Below are positions 1 to 8,078 of a stretch of 64,000 nt of DNA, piece after piece. The translations under genes and the position numbers were made by a program. The notes below the pieces were generated by a model, which had not been told where the DNA came from, ran no database searches, and worked only from the letters and a program-made list of their open reading frames with translations. Positions within the stretch are counted from its first letter, which is position 1; the number at the start of each line of letters is the position of its first letter. The stretch covers positions 248,001 to 312,000 of the forward strand of contig NZ_JAUQUB010000001.1 of NCBI RefSeq assembly GCF_030580675.1, in the 5' to 3' direction. The stretch comes from Antiquaquibacter soli (GTDB taxonomy: Bacteria; Actinomycetota; Actinomycetes; Actinomycetales; Microbacteriaceae).

Positions 1-75
1 CGAGGGCTCCCTCATCATCTGCTCGGCGTTCGTGTGGATGTAGTTCTCGAGCAGGCGCGTCCAGCGGTCCAGCAT
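1..75 (-). CDS. N-terminal fragment of an unidentified protein
   Basis: The first 25 codons of a gene running off the left edge. It starts at the ATG at 75 and reads MLDRWTRLLENYIHTNAEQ and on, with no stop before base 1. A GAGGAG ribosome binding site lies about five bases upstream of the ATG on the minus strand, which supports the start. The visible part is a polar helix with no motif I recognise, so no function is assigned. It is transcribed away from psuG across a roughly 100-base divergent intergenic region. Confidence 0.6.
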   Translation of the reverse strand, partial: MLDRWTRLLENYIHTNAEQMMREPS

Positions 76-178
76 CGTTGCTCCTCGGCGCCCCACGGCA
101 TCGGCCCGCGGCTTTGTGGTCGGCGGCAACTATTTTGACACGTTTCAATGTCGACGCGCGACATAGGCTGGTCGCACC

Positions 179-1090
179 ATGTCACAGCCCTTCGTCGTCT
201 CCGACGAGGTCGCCGCCGCGCTCGCCGACAAGCGCCCCGTCGTCGCCCTCGAGTCCACCATCATCAGCCACGGCCTGCCCCGCCCGCGCAACCACGAGGC
301 CGCGATCGAGTTCGAGCAGATCCTCCGCGAGCAGGATGTCACGCCCGCGACGATCGCGATCCTCGACGGGGTCCCGCGCATCGGCCTCGATGGGGAGGGC
401 GTGCGCCGCATCGCCGAGGACGACCTCGCCAAGGCGAGCGTGCGTGACATCCCGATCCTCGCCGCGCGGGGCGCGAGCGCCGCCACCACCGTCGCCGCCA
501 CGAGCCACCTCGCCGCTCTCGCCGGCGTCCGTGTCTTCGCGACCGGCGGTCTCGGCGGCGTGCACAAGGGGGCGAGCGAGTCGTTCGACGAGTCCGCCGA
601 CATCGACACGATCGCCGTCACCCCCATCACCGTCGTGAGCGCCGGGGTCAAGTCGGTGCTCGACATCGCCGCGACCCTCGAGCGGCTCGAGACCCTCAGC
701 ATCCCCGTGCTCGGCTTCGGCACTCGGGTGTTCCCGAGCTTCTGGCTGCGCGAGTCGGCGTACACGCTCGACTGGTCGGTCGACTCCGCCGAGGAGGTCG
801 CCGCAGTGATGAAGGCGCAGGACCAGCTCGGCCACGGCCAGGGCATCGTCGTCGCCAACCCGATACCCGCCGACCAGGCGTGGGAGCCCGAAGAGCACGA
901 CCGCGTGATCTCCGAGGCCTTCGAGCTCGCGGCCGCGGCGGGCGTCACCGGCAAGGCGGTGACCCCGTTCCTGCTCCTCAAGATCGTGGAGCTCTCCGGC
1001 GGTCGCAGCCTCGAGGTCAACCTCGACCTCGCGCGCAACAACGTGCGCGTCGCGGGACGCATCGCGACGGCCTGGAGCGCGATTGCCTGA
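179..1090 (+). CDS. psuG: Pseudouridine-5'-phosphate glycosidase
   Basis: Predicted to cleave pseudouridine 5'-phosphate reversibly to uracil and ribose 5-phosphate, the second step of pseudouridine salvage. The 303 residues match the usual family length and carry the family signatures ALESTIISHG near residue 25, FATGGLGGVHKG near 120, ITVVSAGVKSVLDI near 155 and GFGTRVFPSFW near 185. The ATG at 179 has no clear Shine-Dalgarno; a TAGGCT hexamer ends nine bases upstream, so the leader is probably very short. The last eight bases overlap the next gene, a PfkB kinase, forming a two-gene catabolic unit. No nucleoside transporter is seen beside it. Confidence 0.95.
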   Translation: MSQPFVVSDEVAAALADKRPVVALESTIISHGLPRPRNHEAAIEFEQILREQDVTPATIAILDGVPRIGLDGEGVRRIAEDDLAKASVRDIPILAARGASAATTVAATSHLAALAGVRVFATGGLGGVHKGASESFDESADIDTIAVTPITVVSAGVKSVLDIAATLERLETLSIPVLGFGTRVFPSFWLRESAYTLDWSVDSAEEVAAVMKAQDQLGHGQGIVVANPIPADQAWEPEEHDRVISEAFELAAAAGVTGKAVTPFLLLKIVELSGGRSLEVNLDLARNNVRVAGRIATAWSAIA

Positions 1091-1964
1091 GGTCGGGGCG
1101 GTGGCGGGCTCCGCCCGGCGCATCGTCTGCTTCGGAGACGTCATCGACGACATCGTCGTCGTGCCCCGCGGTCCCATCCGGGACGACACCGACACCCCGT
1201 CGAGGATCGAGCAGAGCCCCGGCGGCTCGGCCGCCAACACCGCGGCGTGGCTCGGGCACCTCGGCGCACCCGTCGACTTCGTGGGCATCGTCGGTCGCGG
1301 CGATGCGACCCGGCACGCCGACCGGCTGCCCGGGGTCGAGGTGCACCTCGCCGAGCATCCCGAGCTGCCGACGGGCACGATCGTCGTTCTCGTCGACGGG
1401 CAGCGCCGGCACATGCTCACCGAGCGGGGCGCCAACGCCGCCCTCACCGGCGAGCACGTGACGGATGCCCTGCTCGCCCACGCCGGAGTGCTGCACTTCA
1501 CCGGTCACACCCTCCTCAACGGCCCGGGCATCCCGCAGCTCGTAGACCGCGCCCGATCCGCGGGCGTCGACGTGTCGGTCTCGCCCGGTTCGGCCGGCTT
1601 CATCGCCGACTACGGGGTCGAGGAGTTCTCTCGAGCCATCGCGGGGGCGACGATCGTGTTCGCGAGCCTCGACGAGGGCCGGCTGCTCACCGGGCTCGAA
1701 TCGCCCGAAGAGGTCGCCGCGGCCCTGCCGTTCGACCACGTCGTGCTCACCCTCGGCACCGACGGCGTCATCGTGTCGCTCGGCGGCTCGTCGTTCGCGG
1801 TGCCCGCGGTGCTCGTCGACGTCGTCGACCCGACGGGAGCGGGCGACGCGTTCTGCGCCGGCTACCTTGCCGAGTGGACGCGGTCTCGGGATGCCCGTGC
1901 TGCCGCGGTCGCAGGAACCGAGGTGGCGGCGCGCGCCGTGGGCGCCATGGGCGCCCGGCCCTAG
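1083..1964 (+). CDS. psuK: PfkB-family carbohydrate kinase, probable pseudouridine kinase
   Basis: Ribokinase/PfkB-fold kinase, probably phosphorylating pseudouridine to feed PsuG. The N-terminal Gly-rich signature SPGGSAANTAAWLGHLGAPV and the C-terminal anion-hole motif DPTGAGDAFCAGYL, whose Asp in GAGD is the catalytic base, are both present. Substrate is inferred only from the overlap with psuG; by sequence alone it could be another sugar or nucleoside kinase. The start is uncertain: TTG at 1083 overlaps the psuG stop, and GTG at 1101 (287 residues) follows a weak GGTCGGGG. The stop codon shares a CTAG tetranucleotide with the stop of the convergent photolyase gene. Confidence 0.88.
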   Translation: MPEVGAVAGSARRIVCFGDVIDDIVVVPRGPIRDDTDTPSRIEQSPGGSAANTAAWLGHLGAPVDFVGIVGRGDATRHADRLPGVEVHLAEHPELPTGTIVVLVDGQRRHMLTERGANAALTGEHVTDALLAHAGVLHFTGHTLLNGPGIPQLVDRARSAGVDVSVSPGSAGFIADYGVEEFSRAIAGATIVFASLDEGRLLTGLESPEEVAAALPFDHVVLTLGTDGVIVSLGGSSFAVPAVLVDVVDPTGAGDAFCAGYLAEWTRSRDARAAAVAGTEVAARAVGAMGARP

Positions 1965-3307
1965 CCGCGGGACGCAGCCGCCGCCTTCACCGCCTCGTAC
2001 GCGTCGAGCGCCTCCTGCCGAGAGCGAGCGAGGTCGACGATCGGGTCGGGGTAGTCGGGCGTGCCGTACTCGGGCACCCACCGCCGGATGTACTCCGCGT
2101 CCGGGTCGAACTTCTTCGCCTGCAGCTCCGGGTTGAACACGCGGAAGTAGGGCGCGGCATCCGCCCCCGACCCGGCGACCCACTGCCAGCTCGCGGGGTT
2201 GTTGGCCTCGTCGGCGTCGACGAGGGTGTCCCAGAACCACTCCTCGCCCACCCGCCAGTCGACGAGGAGGTTCTTGATGAGGAAGCTCGCGACGACCATC
2301 CGCACGCGGTTGTGCATGTAGCCGGTGTGCCAGAGCTCGCGCATCCCCGCGTCGACGAGCGGGATGCCGGTACGCCCGTGCCGCCAGGCGGCGAGCACCT
2401 CGTCGCCGGGGTGCCCCCAGCCGAACGCATCGAACGCGGGGCGGAAGTTCTCGGTCGCGAGCCGCGGCCAGTGGAACAGGATGTGCCAGCTGAACTCGCG
2501 CCAGCCCACCTCGCTGAGGAACTTGGCCGAGTTCGCCGACACCCCGTGCACGCGATCCCACACCTGGAAGGGGCTGACCTCGCCGAAGCGCAGGTGGGGG
2601 CTGAGCCGACTGGTGGCCTCGACGGCGGGCTCGTCACGGCGGTGGTACCGCGAGAGGGCGCCGCCCATGAACGCGTCGAGGCGGTCGTGCGCGCCGCGCT
2701 CGCCGGGCGTCCAGGTGTCGCGCAAGCCGCCCGCCCAATCCGGCGTCGTCGGGAGCAGTCCCCAGCCGTCGAGCGATTCGCTCCCCGGGGCCCCGAGCAC
2801 GGCGCCGAGGTCGGGCACGCCGAGCGGCTCGCGCACGCCGCCCCGCTCGAGGCACGCGCGCCAGAAGGGCGTGAACACCTTGTAGGGGCCGCCGTCACCG
2901 GTCTGCACCGTCCACGGCTCGAAGAGCAGGTTGGCCTGGAAGCTCTCCACCTCGACGCCGGCGTCCCGCAGCGACGTCTTAATCCGTGCGTCGATCTCGC
3001 GCGCGGCGGAGTAGCGACGGTTCCAGTACACGGCGGTGGCGCCGAGCTCGTCGACGAGGGCGGGGATGACCCGCTCCGCCGGGCCTCGACGCAGCACGAG
3101 CATCCCGTCCAGAGACGCGTCGAGCGCGGCGAGGGAGTGGTGGAGCCACCACCGGCTCGCGGAACCGATCGGCCGGATGCCCGGGCTCTCGTCGTCCAGT
3201 ACGAACACCACGACGACCCCGTGGCCGCGGCTGACCGCCGCGGTGAGCGCCGGGTTGTCCGCGAGCCGCAGATCGTCCCGGAGCCAGACGAGGGTGGGGC
3301 CGGCCAC
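1961..3307 (-). CDS. phr: Deoxyribodipyrimidine photolyase
   Basis: Class I DNA photolyase that uses FADH- and blue light to split cyclobutane pyrimidine dimers. The 448 residues comprise an N-terminal antenna-binding Rossmann domain (LVWLRDDLRLADNPAL at the start) and a C-terminal helical FAD domain with GYMHNRVRMVVASFLIKNLL, the stretch DADEANNPASWQWVAGSG and FNPELQAKKFDPDAEYIR. These include the conserved Asn and Trp positions of active photolyases. The GTG start at 3307 shares one base with the stop codon of the upstream marR gene (TAGTG), indicating translational coupling. A cryptochrome role is less likely given the intact repair motifs. Confidence 0.95.
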   Translation of the reverse strand: MAGPTLVWLRDDLRLADNPALTAAVSRGHGVVVVFVLDDESPGIRPIGSASRWWLHHSLAALDASLDGMLVLRRGPAERVIPALVDELGATAVYWNRRYSAAREIDARIKTSLRDAGVEVESFQANLLFEPWTVQTGDGGPYKVFTPFWRACLERGGVREPLGVPDLGAVLGAPGSESLDGWGLLPTTPDWAGGLRDTWTPGERGAHDRLDAFMGGALSRYHRRDEPAVEATSRLSPHLRFGEVSPFQVWDRVHGVSANSAKFLSEVGWREFSWHILFHWPRLATENFRPAFDAFGWGHPGDEVLAAWRHGRTGIPLVDAGMRELWHTGYMHNRVRMVVASFLIKNLLVDWRVGEEWFWDTLVDADEANNPASWQWVAGSGADAAPYFRVFNPELQAKKFDPDAEYIRRWVPEYGTPDYPDPIVDLARSRQEALDAYEAVKAAAASRG

Positions 3308-3744
3308 TAGCCGTCCGTCACCGAGCGCCGCAGCTTATCGGTGAGTGCGGTGAGAGTGGCGAGTTCGTCGTCGGTCAGCACGTCCATGTGGCGGTGGATG
3401 GAGGTCGAGTGCGGGATCGCGACCTTGCGGAAGAGGGCGAAGCCCTCGTCGGTGAGGCAGACGATCGTGCCGCGGCCGTCACCGGGGTCGGCCTCTTTGC
3501 GCACCAGGCCGCGACCGGCGAGTCTGTCGACGAGCCGGCTGACGCTCGGCTGAGTGAGCAGCAGGTGCTTGTTGAGGTCGCGGATCCGCAGCGCGTGGTC
3601 GTCTTGGCGAGACAGATTGAAGAGCACGTCGTATTCGTTGAGGGAGAGCTCGTCGGGGAACTCGGACCCCAGCTGGCGGAGCACGGCGACCTGGGCGCGG
3701 AACAGCGCCTCCCAGGCGGCGACCGCCGCTGCCCTCTCACTCAC
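3307..3744 (-). CDS. MarR-family transcriptional regulator
   Basis: A 145-residue winged-helix repressor with the MarR pattern: the recognition segment LLLTQPSVSRLVDRLAGRGL at about residues 61-80 and wing residues RKEADPGDGRG directly after it. Its ligand is unknown. It is the promoter-proximal gene of an operon with photolyase, so it may control phr and itself. TAGAGT lies six bases before the GTG start at 3744, which fits a leaderless transcript. The intergenic DNA upstream carries a perfect 13-bp inverted repeat at 3841-3874 that may be a regulatory site or a terminator. Confidence 0.9.
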   Translation of the reverse strand: MSERAAAVAAWEALFRAQVAVLRQLGSEFPDELSLNEYDVLFNLSRQDDHALRIRDLNKHLLLTQPSVSRLVDRLAGRGLVRKEADPGDGRGTIVCLTDEGFALFRKVAIPHSTSIHRHMDVLTDDELATLTALTDKLRRSVTDG

Positions 3745-3840
3745 ACGACAACTCTATGCATTCGCACGGACATGCACGGTCGTGTCGGGGGAGCGGTAAC
3801 GGGCGCGAGATTCTGGATGGCAGGTGCCGTTAACAGGATT

Positions 3841-3874
3841 GAGGGTCGGTTCCAGAGGCTTGGAACCGACCCTC
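3841..3874. terminator. Perfect 13-bp hairpin between the LAATG protein gene and marR
   Basis: The arms GAGGGTCGGTTCC (3841-3853) and GGAACCGACCCTC (3862-3874) pair perfectly around an 8-base loop. The hairpin lies about 110 bases past the stop of the minus-strand surface-protein gene and about 100 bases upstream of marR. No long T tract follows on either strand, so a terminator role is inferred from position and stem strength. An operator is the alternative. The 3745-3986 interval is visibly more A+T-rich than its surroundings and holds no convincing gene. Confidence 0.55.
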
Positions 3875-3986
3875 TCCCTTGCACCAAGAGTGTCCTGCAA
3901 TCACATTCCGCTGAAGCTGCCACAGCAAACAACTTCTGCTCTAGAAATGTATAACGGAACGGTAACGCTGTCTAGTTATCGAAACG

Positions 3987-4730
3987 TTATTTTTCTGTGA
4001 GTTTGCTCAGGGCCGCGAACCGTCGATGCGCGAAGAGAGTGCCCCCGGCGAGGAGCAGGAGAATCCCGCCCGCCAGAACGGGCAGGGATGGGGATGCCCC
4101 GGTCGCAGCAAGCTCGGGAGACGGGATCGGGGACGGCGGTTGCTCCCCCTCTTCCCCTCCCAACGAGCCCCCGTGAAGAACGAGGGGGAGTCCCGCGAAG
4201 GTCGGTGCGCTGCTGGTGAGCGCATAGATCACTGTCTCTCGAGTAGCCGCGGCACCGAAAGCGACGGCAACGCGAAGGACGGCGGGCGGATCGGCCGCTG
4301 GCTCGTCCTGAGGGATCGTGCATCCCACCATCACCTGGGTGGTGCTCGCCGGACTGCTCGCCGGGGAGAAGGGTCCCTCGCCGATGCTGCAGCCGATCGA
4401 CACGGAGATGTTCTCGATCTCGACCGTGGTTCTCGTCGAGTCGACGGTGACCCCGGCGGGCAGTGCCAGCACGAGCGCCGCCGTTCCGGCTCGCAACTCG
4501 CTCGTCGACAGTTCGTACTCGATGATCACTGTCCTACCGCGACGCGGTTCGTCATCGGCCAGAGGTCCCCCGTCGTCGGCGGTGACGGCTGCGCTCGTCG
4601 CGTTGGTGGTCGGGTAGACCCACAGCGGCTCGACCCAATCGACGGCAGCCGCCGGCGTGGCGAGGATCAGGGTCGCGGCGATCGCGGCCGCGAGTCCGGA
4701 GAGAGCGAGGACCGGGCGCACTCGAGGCAT
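3987..4730 (-). CDS. Secreted surface protein with LAATG sorting signal
   Basis: A 247-residue exported protein: signal peptide at residues 1-29 ending in ATPAAA, then a beta-rich extracellular region (about 30-190), a Pro/Ser linker (PPSPIPSPE), the motif LAATG, a hydrophobic helix and a short tail with HRRF and K residues. This order is that of sortase substrates; LAxTG rather than LPxTG is the signal of class E sortases common in actinobacteria. No sortase gene is in the window. The extracellular part has no domain I can name. TAGGCT ends six bases before the ATG at 4730, so the mRNA is probably leaderless. Confidence 0.8.
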   Translation of the reverse strand: MPRVRPVLALSGLAAAIAATLILATPAAAVDWVEPLWVYPTTNATSAAVTADDGGPLADDEPRRGRTVIIEYELSTSELRAGTAALVLALPAGVTVDSTRTTVEIENISVSIGCSIGEGPFSPASSPASTTQVMVGCTIPQDEPAADPPAVLRVAVAFGAAATRETVIYALTSSAPTFAGLPLVLHGGSLGGEEGEQPPSPIPSPELAATGASPSLPVLAGGILLLLAGGTLFAHRRFAALSKLTEK

Positions 4731-4846
4731 GCGACGAGCCTACCGAGACGCGAACCTGTTGGGCACCGCGGGTCGCGGGGGTCGACTCGCGGCCCGCGAG
4801 GAGCGGAGCAGCGATCGGATGATCGACCCCCGCGCCACTGCGGGGA

Positions 4847-4876
4847 GGGTGGGGGCGGCCCGAACCGCCCCCACCC
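4847..4876. terminator. Strong GC-rich hairpin
   Basis: A perfect 12-bp stem, GGGTGGGGGCGG (4847-4858) with CCGCCCCCACCC (4865-4876), encloses a 6-base loop. It sits downstream of the winged-helix gene on the minus strand and upstream of the LAATG gene. There is no U tract, as is common for actinobacterial stem-only terminators. Confidence 0.6.
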
Positions 4877-4900
4877 GACTCCAGTCACGACCCTGACCGG

Positions 4901-4927
4901 GTGAGGCCCTTGGGGGATCGGCCTCAC
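4901..4927 (-). terminator. Second hairpin downstream of the winged-helix regulator
   Basis: The arms GTGAGGCC (4901-4908) and GGCCTCAC (4920-4927) pair perfectly around an 11-base loop. The hairpin starts about 40 bases after the stop of the minus-strand regulator gene, and the larger hairpin at 4847-4876 follows in the direction of transcription. The two probably act in tandem. Confidence 0.5.
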
Positions 4928-4967
4928 ACAAGGTGAGTACGGATGTCGCGTTCTATGACGCGCTGGC

Positions 4968-5681
4968 TCAGAAGAAGTCGGGACTCGGCGTGGAGGCCTG
5001 GCGGATCGAGACATCCGCGTGGCGGTCGAAGCGGTAGCCGACCCCGCGCACGGTGCGCACGATGTCCTCGTAGTCGCCGAGCTTGGCGCGCAGGCGGCGC
5101 ACGTGAACGTCGATCGTGCGCTCGTTGGGGATCTCGTCGTCGCCCGCCGACCACAGCGACGCGATGATCTCCGCGCGCTCGATCGTGCGGCCCTCGCGCA
5201 GAACGAGGTACTGGAGCAGCTCGAACTCCTTGTAGGTCAGGGCCGCGGGGTCGCCGTCGAGCACGACGCGCTTGCGCGAGATGTCGATCACGACGCCGGT
5301 GCGGTGCTTCGGGGAGGGCGCCTCCTCGGTGTGCCGATGCTGGGCGAGGGCAGCCGGGTCCTGGAGGGCGAGCCGCACGACGTCGACGTCGCGGCCACCC
5401 GCGCCGACGGGCGCAAGGGCGACGGCCGCGTAGGTCTCGGCGGCCGGAGCGAGGTCGCCCACGAGGGCCTTGAGCTGCTCGACGAGAGCGCCGAGGTCGG
5501 TGCCCGCGGCGGCGGCCTTCGCCTCGTCGATGCCGACATAGAGCACGAAGCCGCGCGCCTCGGTGCCGGTGGGAACGGCGCGGAGACGACGGGAATCGCC
5601 GGGCTGGGACGGGGCAGGCGCGGGCGCGGGCGCGGGGGAGACGGGAGCGAGCGGGGCGCGGTCGATGGTAGCGAGAGACAT
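4968..5681 (-). CDS. Winged-helix (OmpR-type) transcriptional regulator with non-receiver N-terminus
   Basis: 237 residues. The C-terminal 100 residues form an OmpR/PhoB-type winged helix: LTYKEFELLQYLVLREGRTI, then NERTIDVHVRRLRAKLGD and the wing IVRTVRGVGYRF. The N-terminus is not a phosphoacceptor receiver. It has a low-complexity Ala-Pro run (residues 12-25), then a small alpha/beta domain (about 43-115) with no conserved Asp/Lys receiver set. It is therefore a DNA-binding regulator whose input is unknown. An AAAGGACACAGGAC stretch before the ATG provides a ribosome binding site. No histidine kinase is adjacent. Confidence 0.82.
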   Translation of the reverse strand: MSLATIDRAPLAPVSPAPAPAPAPSQPGDSRRLRAVPTGTEARGFVLYVGIDEAKAAAAGTDLGALVEQLKALVGDLAPAAETYAAVALAPVGAGGRDVDVVRLALQDPAALAQHRHTEEAPSPKHRTGVVIDISRKRVVLDGDPAALTYKEFELLQYLVLREGRTIERAEIIASLWSAGDDEIPNERTIDVHVRRLRAKLGDYEDIVRTVRGVGYRFDRHADVSIRQASTPSPDFF

Positions 5682-6018
5682 GTGTCCTGTGTCCTTTGAG
5701 ACTCTGGGTGAAGGGCCCCGCGATGATGGGGTGGTGATCCTTCGGGTACTGCTGGAGGTGCGGTTCAGGCCGTTATGAGGGCTGCTGGACCGGAGTCACG
5801 TCGACGTGTGACTGGCGAGAAAGCCGATTACGCACACATTCGACAACACATGGACGCGCGGGAACCGATCACCTCAGGGGTGGTCAGGGCATACGCGCGA
5901 ACAGTCATGCCAGAACTATGCCACAGCTCGCGCGGGCAGACAAGCGGGATGCCCGTCATGAAGTCGCTCCCCGCGGCTCCCCTCAGGCAGATGGTTCCGC
6001 AACGATCAGGAGTACCCC
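5682..6018. promoter_or_regulatory. Intergenic region with a 12-bp palindrome
   Basis: A 337-base divergent region between the winged-helix gene (minus) and a membrane protein gene (plus). I see no supported gene in it. It contains the perfect palindrome CACGTCGACGTG at 5797-5808, flanked by AGT and TGACT so that the symmetry partly extends to 20 bases; this could be an operator for the adjacent regulator. An AGGAG site at 6008-6012 belongs to the gene starting at 6019. No clear -35/-10 pair stands out. Confidence 0.4.
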
Positions 6019-6558
6019 GTGACCGCAGAAGTCCTTTCGTCCGTGGTGGCCTACTGCCTCGCCCCGTTCGCCGCCGTGACGCTCGTCGCGGCCGGGCTCG
6101 CGGCGAGGATGCATCCGCCGCTCATCCCTCTCGGCGACCTCTCCATCCTCGGCCGCAGGTTCGTCTGGGCCGTGGGGGCGACCGCGGGGGCGGTCGTCAT
6201 CCTGGTGAGCGCCACGATCGAGCAGTACCTCGGCGCCGTATCCGTCACCGCCGAGGCCGCAGAACTGCCTCAGGCCCTCGTGACCCTCGCGTTCTGGTTC
6301 GGCGGTGCGTTCGGCACGATCCTGCTCGGCACCGACATGATCCGCTTGGGCCGGAGACGTCGATCGAACTGTCTCGACGCCGCCCTTCATCGCCTGCCGG
6401 TGCCGCCCGGTCGCGCTCGACGGGCACTCCGGTGGGTGCTCAGGACGTCGATCGCCTCATCCGTCTGGATCGTCATCGCGACGTACGTCGTACTTCCCTT
6501 GCTCGCCCTCGAGCTGGTCTGGGTGCTGCTGTTCGGGCGGCTCTACACCGTGCCGTAG
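6019..6558 (+). CDS. Unidentified four-helix membrane protein
   Basis: 179 residues, not recognised. Hydrophobic helices are visible at roughly residues 7-28, 48-68, 82-104 and 148-172, separated by a basic loop (RLGRRRRSN near 110 and RARRALRW near 138) that is probably cytoplasmic. The GTG start at 6019 has an AGGAG ribosome binding site six bases upstream, which fixes the start. The 3' end overlaps the convergent upp gene by 16 bases. There are no catalytic motifs, and the base composition matches the neighbours. Confidence 0.65.
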   Translation: MTAEVLSSVVAYCLAPFAAVTLVAAGLAARMHPPLIPLGDLSILGRRFVWAVGATAGAVVILVSATIEQYLGAVSVTAEAAELPQALVTLAFWFGGAFGTILLGTDMIRLGRRRRSNCLDAALHRLPVPPGRARRALRWVLRTSIASSVWIVIATYVVLPLLALELVWVLLFGRLYTVP

Positions 6559-7175
6559 AGCCGGTCGCCCGCGTCGCCGAGGCCCGGCACGATGTAGCCG
6601 ACCTCGTTGAGCTTCTCGTCGAGTGCCCCGAGCACGATCGTCACCTCGCGGCCCTCGGTCGCCTTCTCGACGGCGGCGAGGCCCTCGGGTGCTCCGAGCA
6701 GGCACACGGCCGTGACATCCACCGCCCCTCGGTCGAAGAGGTAGTCGATCGCCGCGATGAGCGAACCTCCGGTGGCGAGCATCGGGTCGAGCACGAAGCA
6801 CTGGCGGTTCGAGAGGTCGTCGGGCAGCCGCTCCGCGTAGATGTCGGGCTGCAGCGTCTCCTCGTTGCGCACCATTCCGAGGAAACCCACCTCGGCGGTC
6901 GGCACGAGCTTGACCATGCCCTCGAGCATCCCGAGTCCGGCGCGCAGGATCGGCACCACGAGCGGCTTCGGGTCGCTGATCGCAAGTCCGGTCGTCTCGG
7001 CGACGGGGGTCTGGATCGTCACCTCGGTGGTGCGCACGCCGCGGGTCGCCTCGTAGGCGAGGAGTGTGACGAGCTCCTCGGCGAGGGCGCGGAAGGTCGG
7101 GGAGGGCGTGTTCTTGTCGCGGAGCACCGTGAGCTTGTGGGTGATGAGCGGGTGGTCGGCAACGTGGACTCGCAT
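6543..7175 (-). CDS. upp: Uracil phosphoribosyltransferase
   Basis: Converts uracil and PRPP to UMP in pyrimidine salvage. The 210-residue length is standard. Motifs: [12 protein letters not shown] near residue 76, the PRPP-binding loop [12 protein letters not shown] near 127 and the C-terminal [12 protein letters not shown] uracil-contact region. It could also use the uracil released by PsuG 5 kb upstream. The ATG at 7175 is only 14 bases from the divergent tadA start. On the minus strand TAGATT ends six bases before the ATG, consistent with a leaderless mRNA. Confidence 0.97.
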   Translation of the reverse strand: MRVHVADHPLITHKLTVLRDKNTPSPTFRALAEELVTLLAYEATRGVRTTEVTIQTPVAETTGLAISDPKPLVVPILRAGLGMLEGMVKLVPTAEVGFLGMVRNEETLQPDIYAERLPDDLSNRQCFVLDPMLATGGSLIAAIDYLFDRGAVDVTAVCLLGAPEGLAAVEKATEGREVTIVLGALDEKLNEVGYIVPGLGDAGDRLYGTV

Positions 7176-7187
7176 AGGCTCAATCTA
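7175..7187. promoter_or_regulatory. Compact divergent promoter of upp and tadA
   Basis: The start codons of upp (7175, minus) and tadA (7190, plus) are separated by 14 bases. TAGGCT at 7175-7180 reads toward tadA with nine bases to its GTG. TAGATT, the complement of 7182-7187, reads toward upp with six bases to its ATG. Both look like -10 hexamers, so the -10 elements of the two genes lie in one 13-base stretch and each -35 would fall inside the opposite gene. Confidence 0.5.
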
Positions 7188-7189
7188 CT

Positions 7190-7642
7190 GTGAACCGCTA
7201 CGAAGAGTGGATGCTCTCCGCCCTCGCAGAGGCGAGGCTCGCGCTCGGCACCGGGGACGTGCCCGTGGGCGCCGTCGTCGTCGACGACGCCGGTCGCGCG
7301 GTCGGCGCGGGACGGAACCTGCGCGAGCACACCGGCGACCCGACCGCCCACGCGGAGGTCGTCGCGATCCGGGAGGCCGCGGCATCCGTCGGGTCGTGGC
7401 GGCTCGACGGGCTCACGCTCGTCGTCACGCTCGAGCCGTGTGTGATGTGCGCGGGCGCGGTGCTGCAGTCGCGCATCACGCGCGTGGTCTTCGGCGCGTG
7501 GGACGAGAAGGCGGGGGCCGCCGGGAGCGTGCACGACGTGCTGCGCGACCGACGGCTGCCCCACCGCGTCGAGGTGATCGGGGGAGTGCTCGAGCGCGAG
7601 TGCGCCGAGCTGCTCACCGGCTTCTTCGACGGCAAGCGCTGA
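7190..7642 (+). CDS. tadA: tRNA-specific adenosine deaminase
   Basis: Deaminates A34 to inosine in tRNA-Arg(ACG). The 150 residues form a cytidine-deaminase fold with the zinc site HAE (about residues 54-56, Glu as proton shuttle) and PCVMC (about 84-88). The family feature NRYEEWMLSALAEARLA is at the N-terminus. A guanine or cytosine deaminase is less likely given the TLEPCVMCAGAV context. GTG start with no Shine-Dalgarno; see the shared promoter with upp. Confidence 0.93.
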   Translation: MNRYEEWMLSALAEARLALGTGDVPVGAVVVDDAGRAVGAGRNLREHTGDPTAHAEVVAIREAAASVGSWRLDGLTLVVTLEPCVMCAGAVLQSRITRVVFGAWDEKAGAAGSVHDVLRDRRLPHRVEVIGGVLERECAELLTGFFDGKR

Positions 7643-7655
7643 CCCTCAGCGGACG

Positions 7656-8009
7656 CTACCGCCAGAACACCGCCACGAGCACGTTGATGAGGGCGAGGCC
7701 GCCGGCCGCGTGGAAGAACGGCTTGATGCGGCCCCCGCGGCGCTGCGCCACGAAGGCGCCGATCGCGGCGGCGAGCACAGCGACCGCGATGATCGCCTTC
7801 GTCGCGATCTTCGCGTAGTTGAGATCGACGTCGGCGGCTTCGGCGAGACCGACGAGAGCGAGGCCGGAGACGACCTGGACGATCGCGCCGATGAGCACCG
7901 GCAGTACGGCGAAGTCGGACTGCTTGCGCATCTGGACGAGGAACGTGCCTACGATGACAGCCATGCCGAGAAGGTGGGCGGCGAGCAGGACCGAGTGGAG
8001 GATGACCAT
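7656..8009 (-). CDS. Conserved small membrane protein
   Basis: 117 residues with four predicted transmembrane helices (about 4-24, 33-54, 66-87 and 97-115) connected by short loops, one of them basic (AQRRGGRIKPF). No enzyme motif is visible and I do not recognise the family with confidence. The ATG at 8009 is preceded at six bases by CAGCAT, a near match to the -10 hexamer used across this window. The gene is convergent with tadA at a 13-base gap. Confidence 0.65.
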   Translation of the reverse strand: MVILHSVLLAAHLLGMAVIVGTFLVQMRKQSDFAVLPVLIGAIVQVVSGLALVGLAEAADVDLNYAKIATKAIIAVAVLAAAIGAFVAQRRGGRIKPFFHAAGGLALINVLVAVFWR

Positions 8010-8078
8010 GCCTCCATGCTGGCCACCTGCGGGCCGCTCGTCCAGACAGGCTGCCCTAACCCTGCGCTCCGGGTGCGG

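Noticed and set aside
1017-2561. Long minus-strand open frame (over 500 codons) across psuK and photolyase
   Set aside because: It is the out-of-frame shadow of high-G+C genes; the translation is Arg/Gly/Ala-rich with no domain, and real homologous proteins occupy the other frames.
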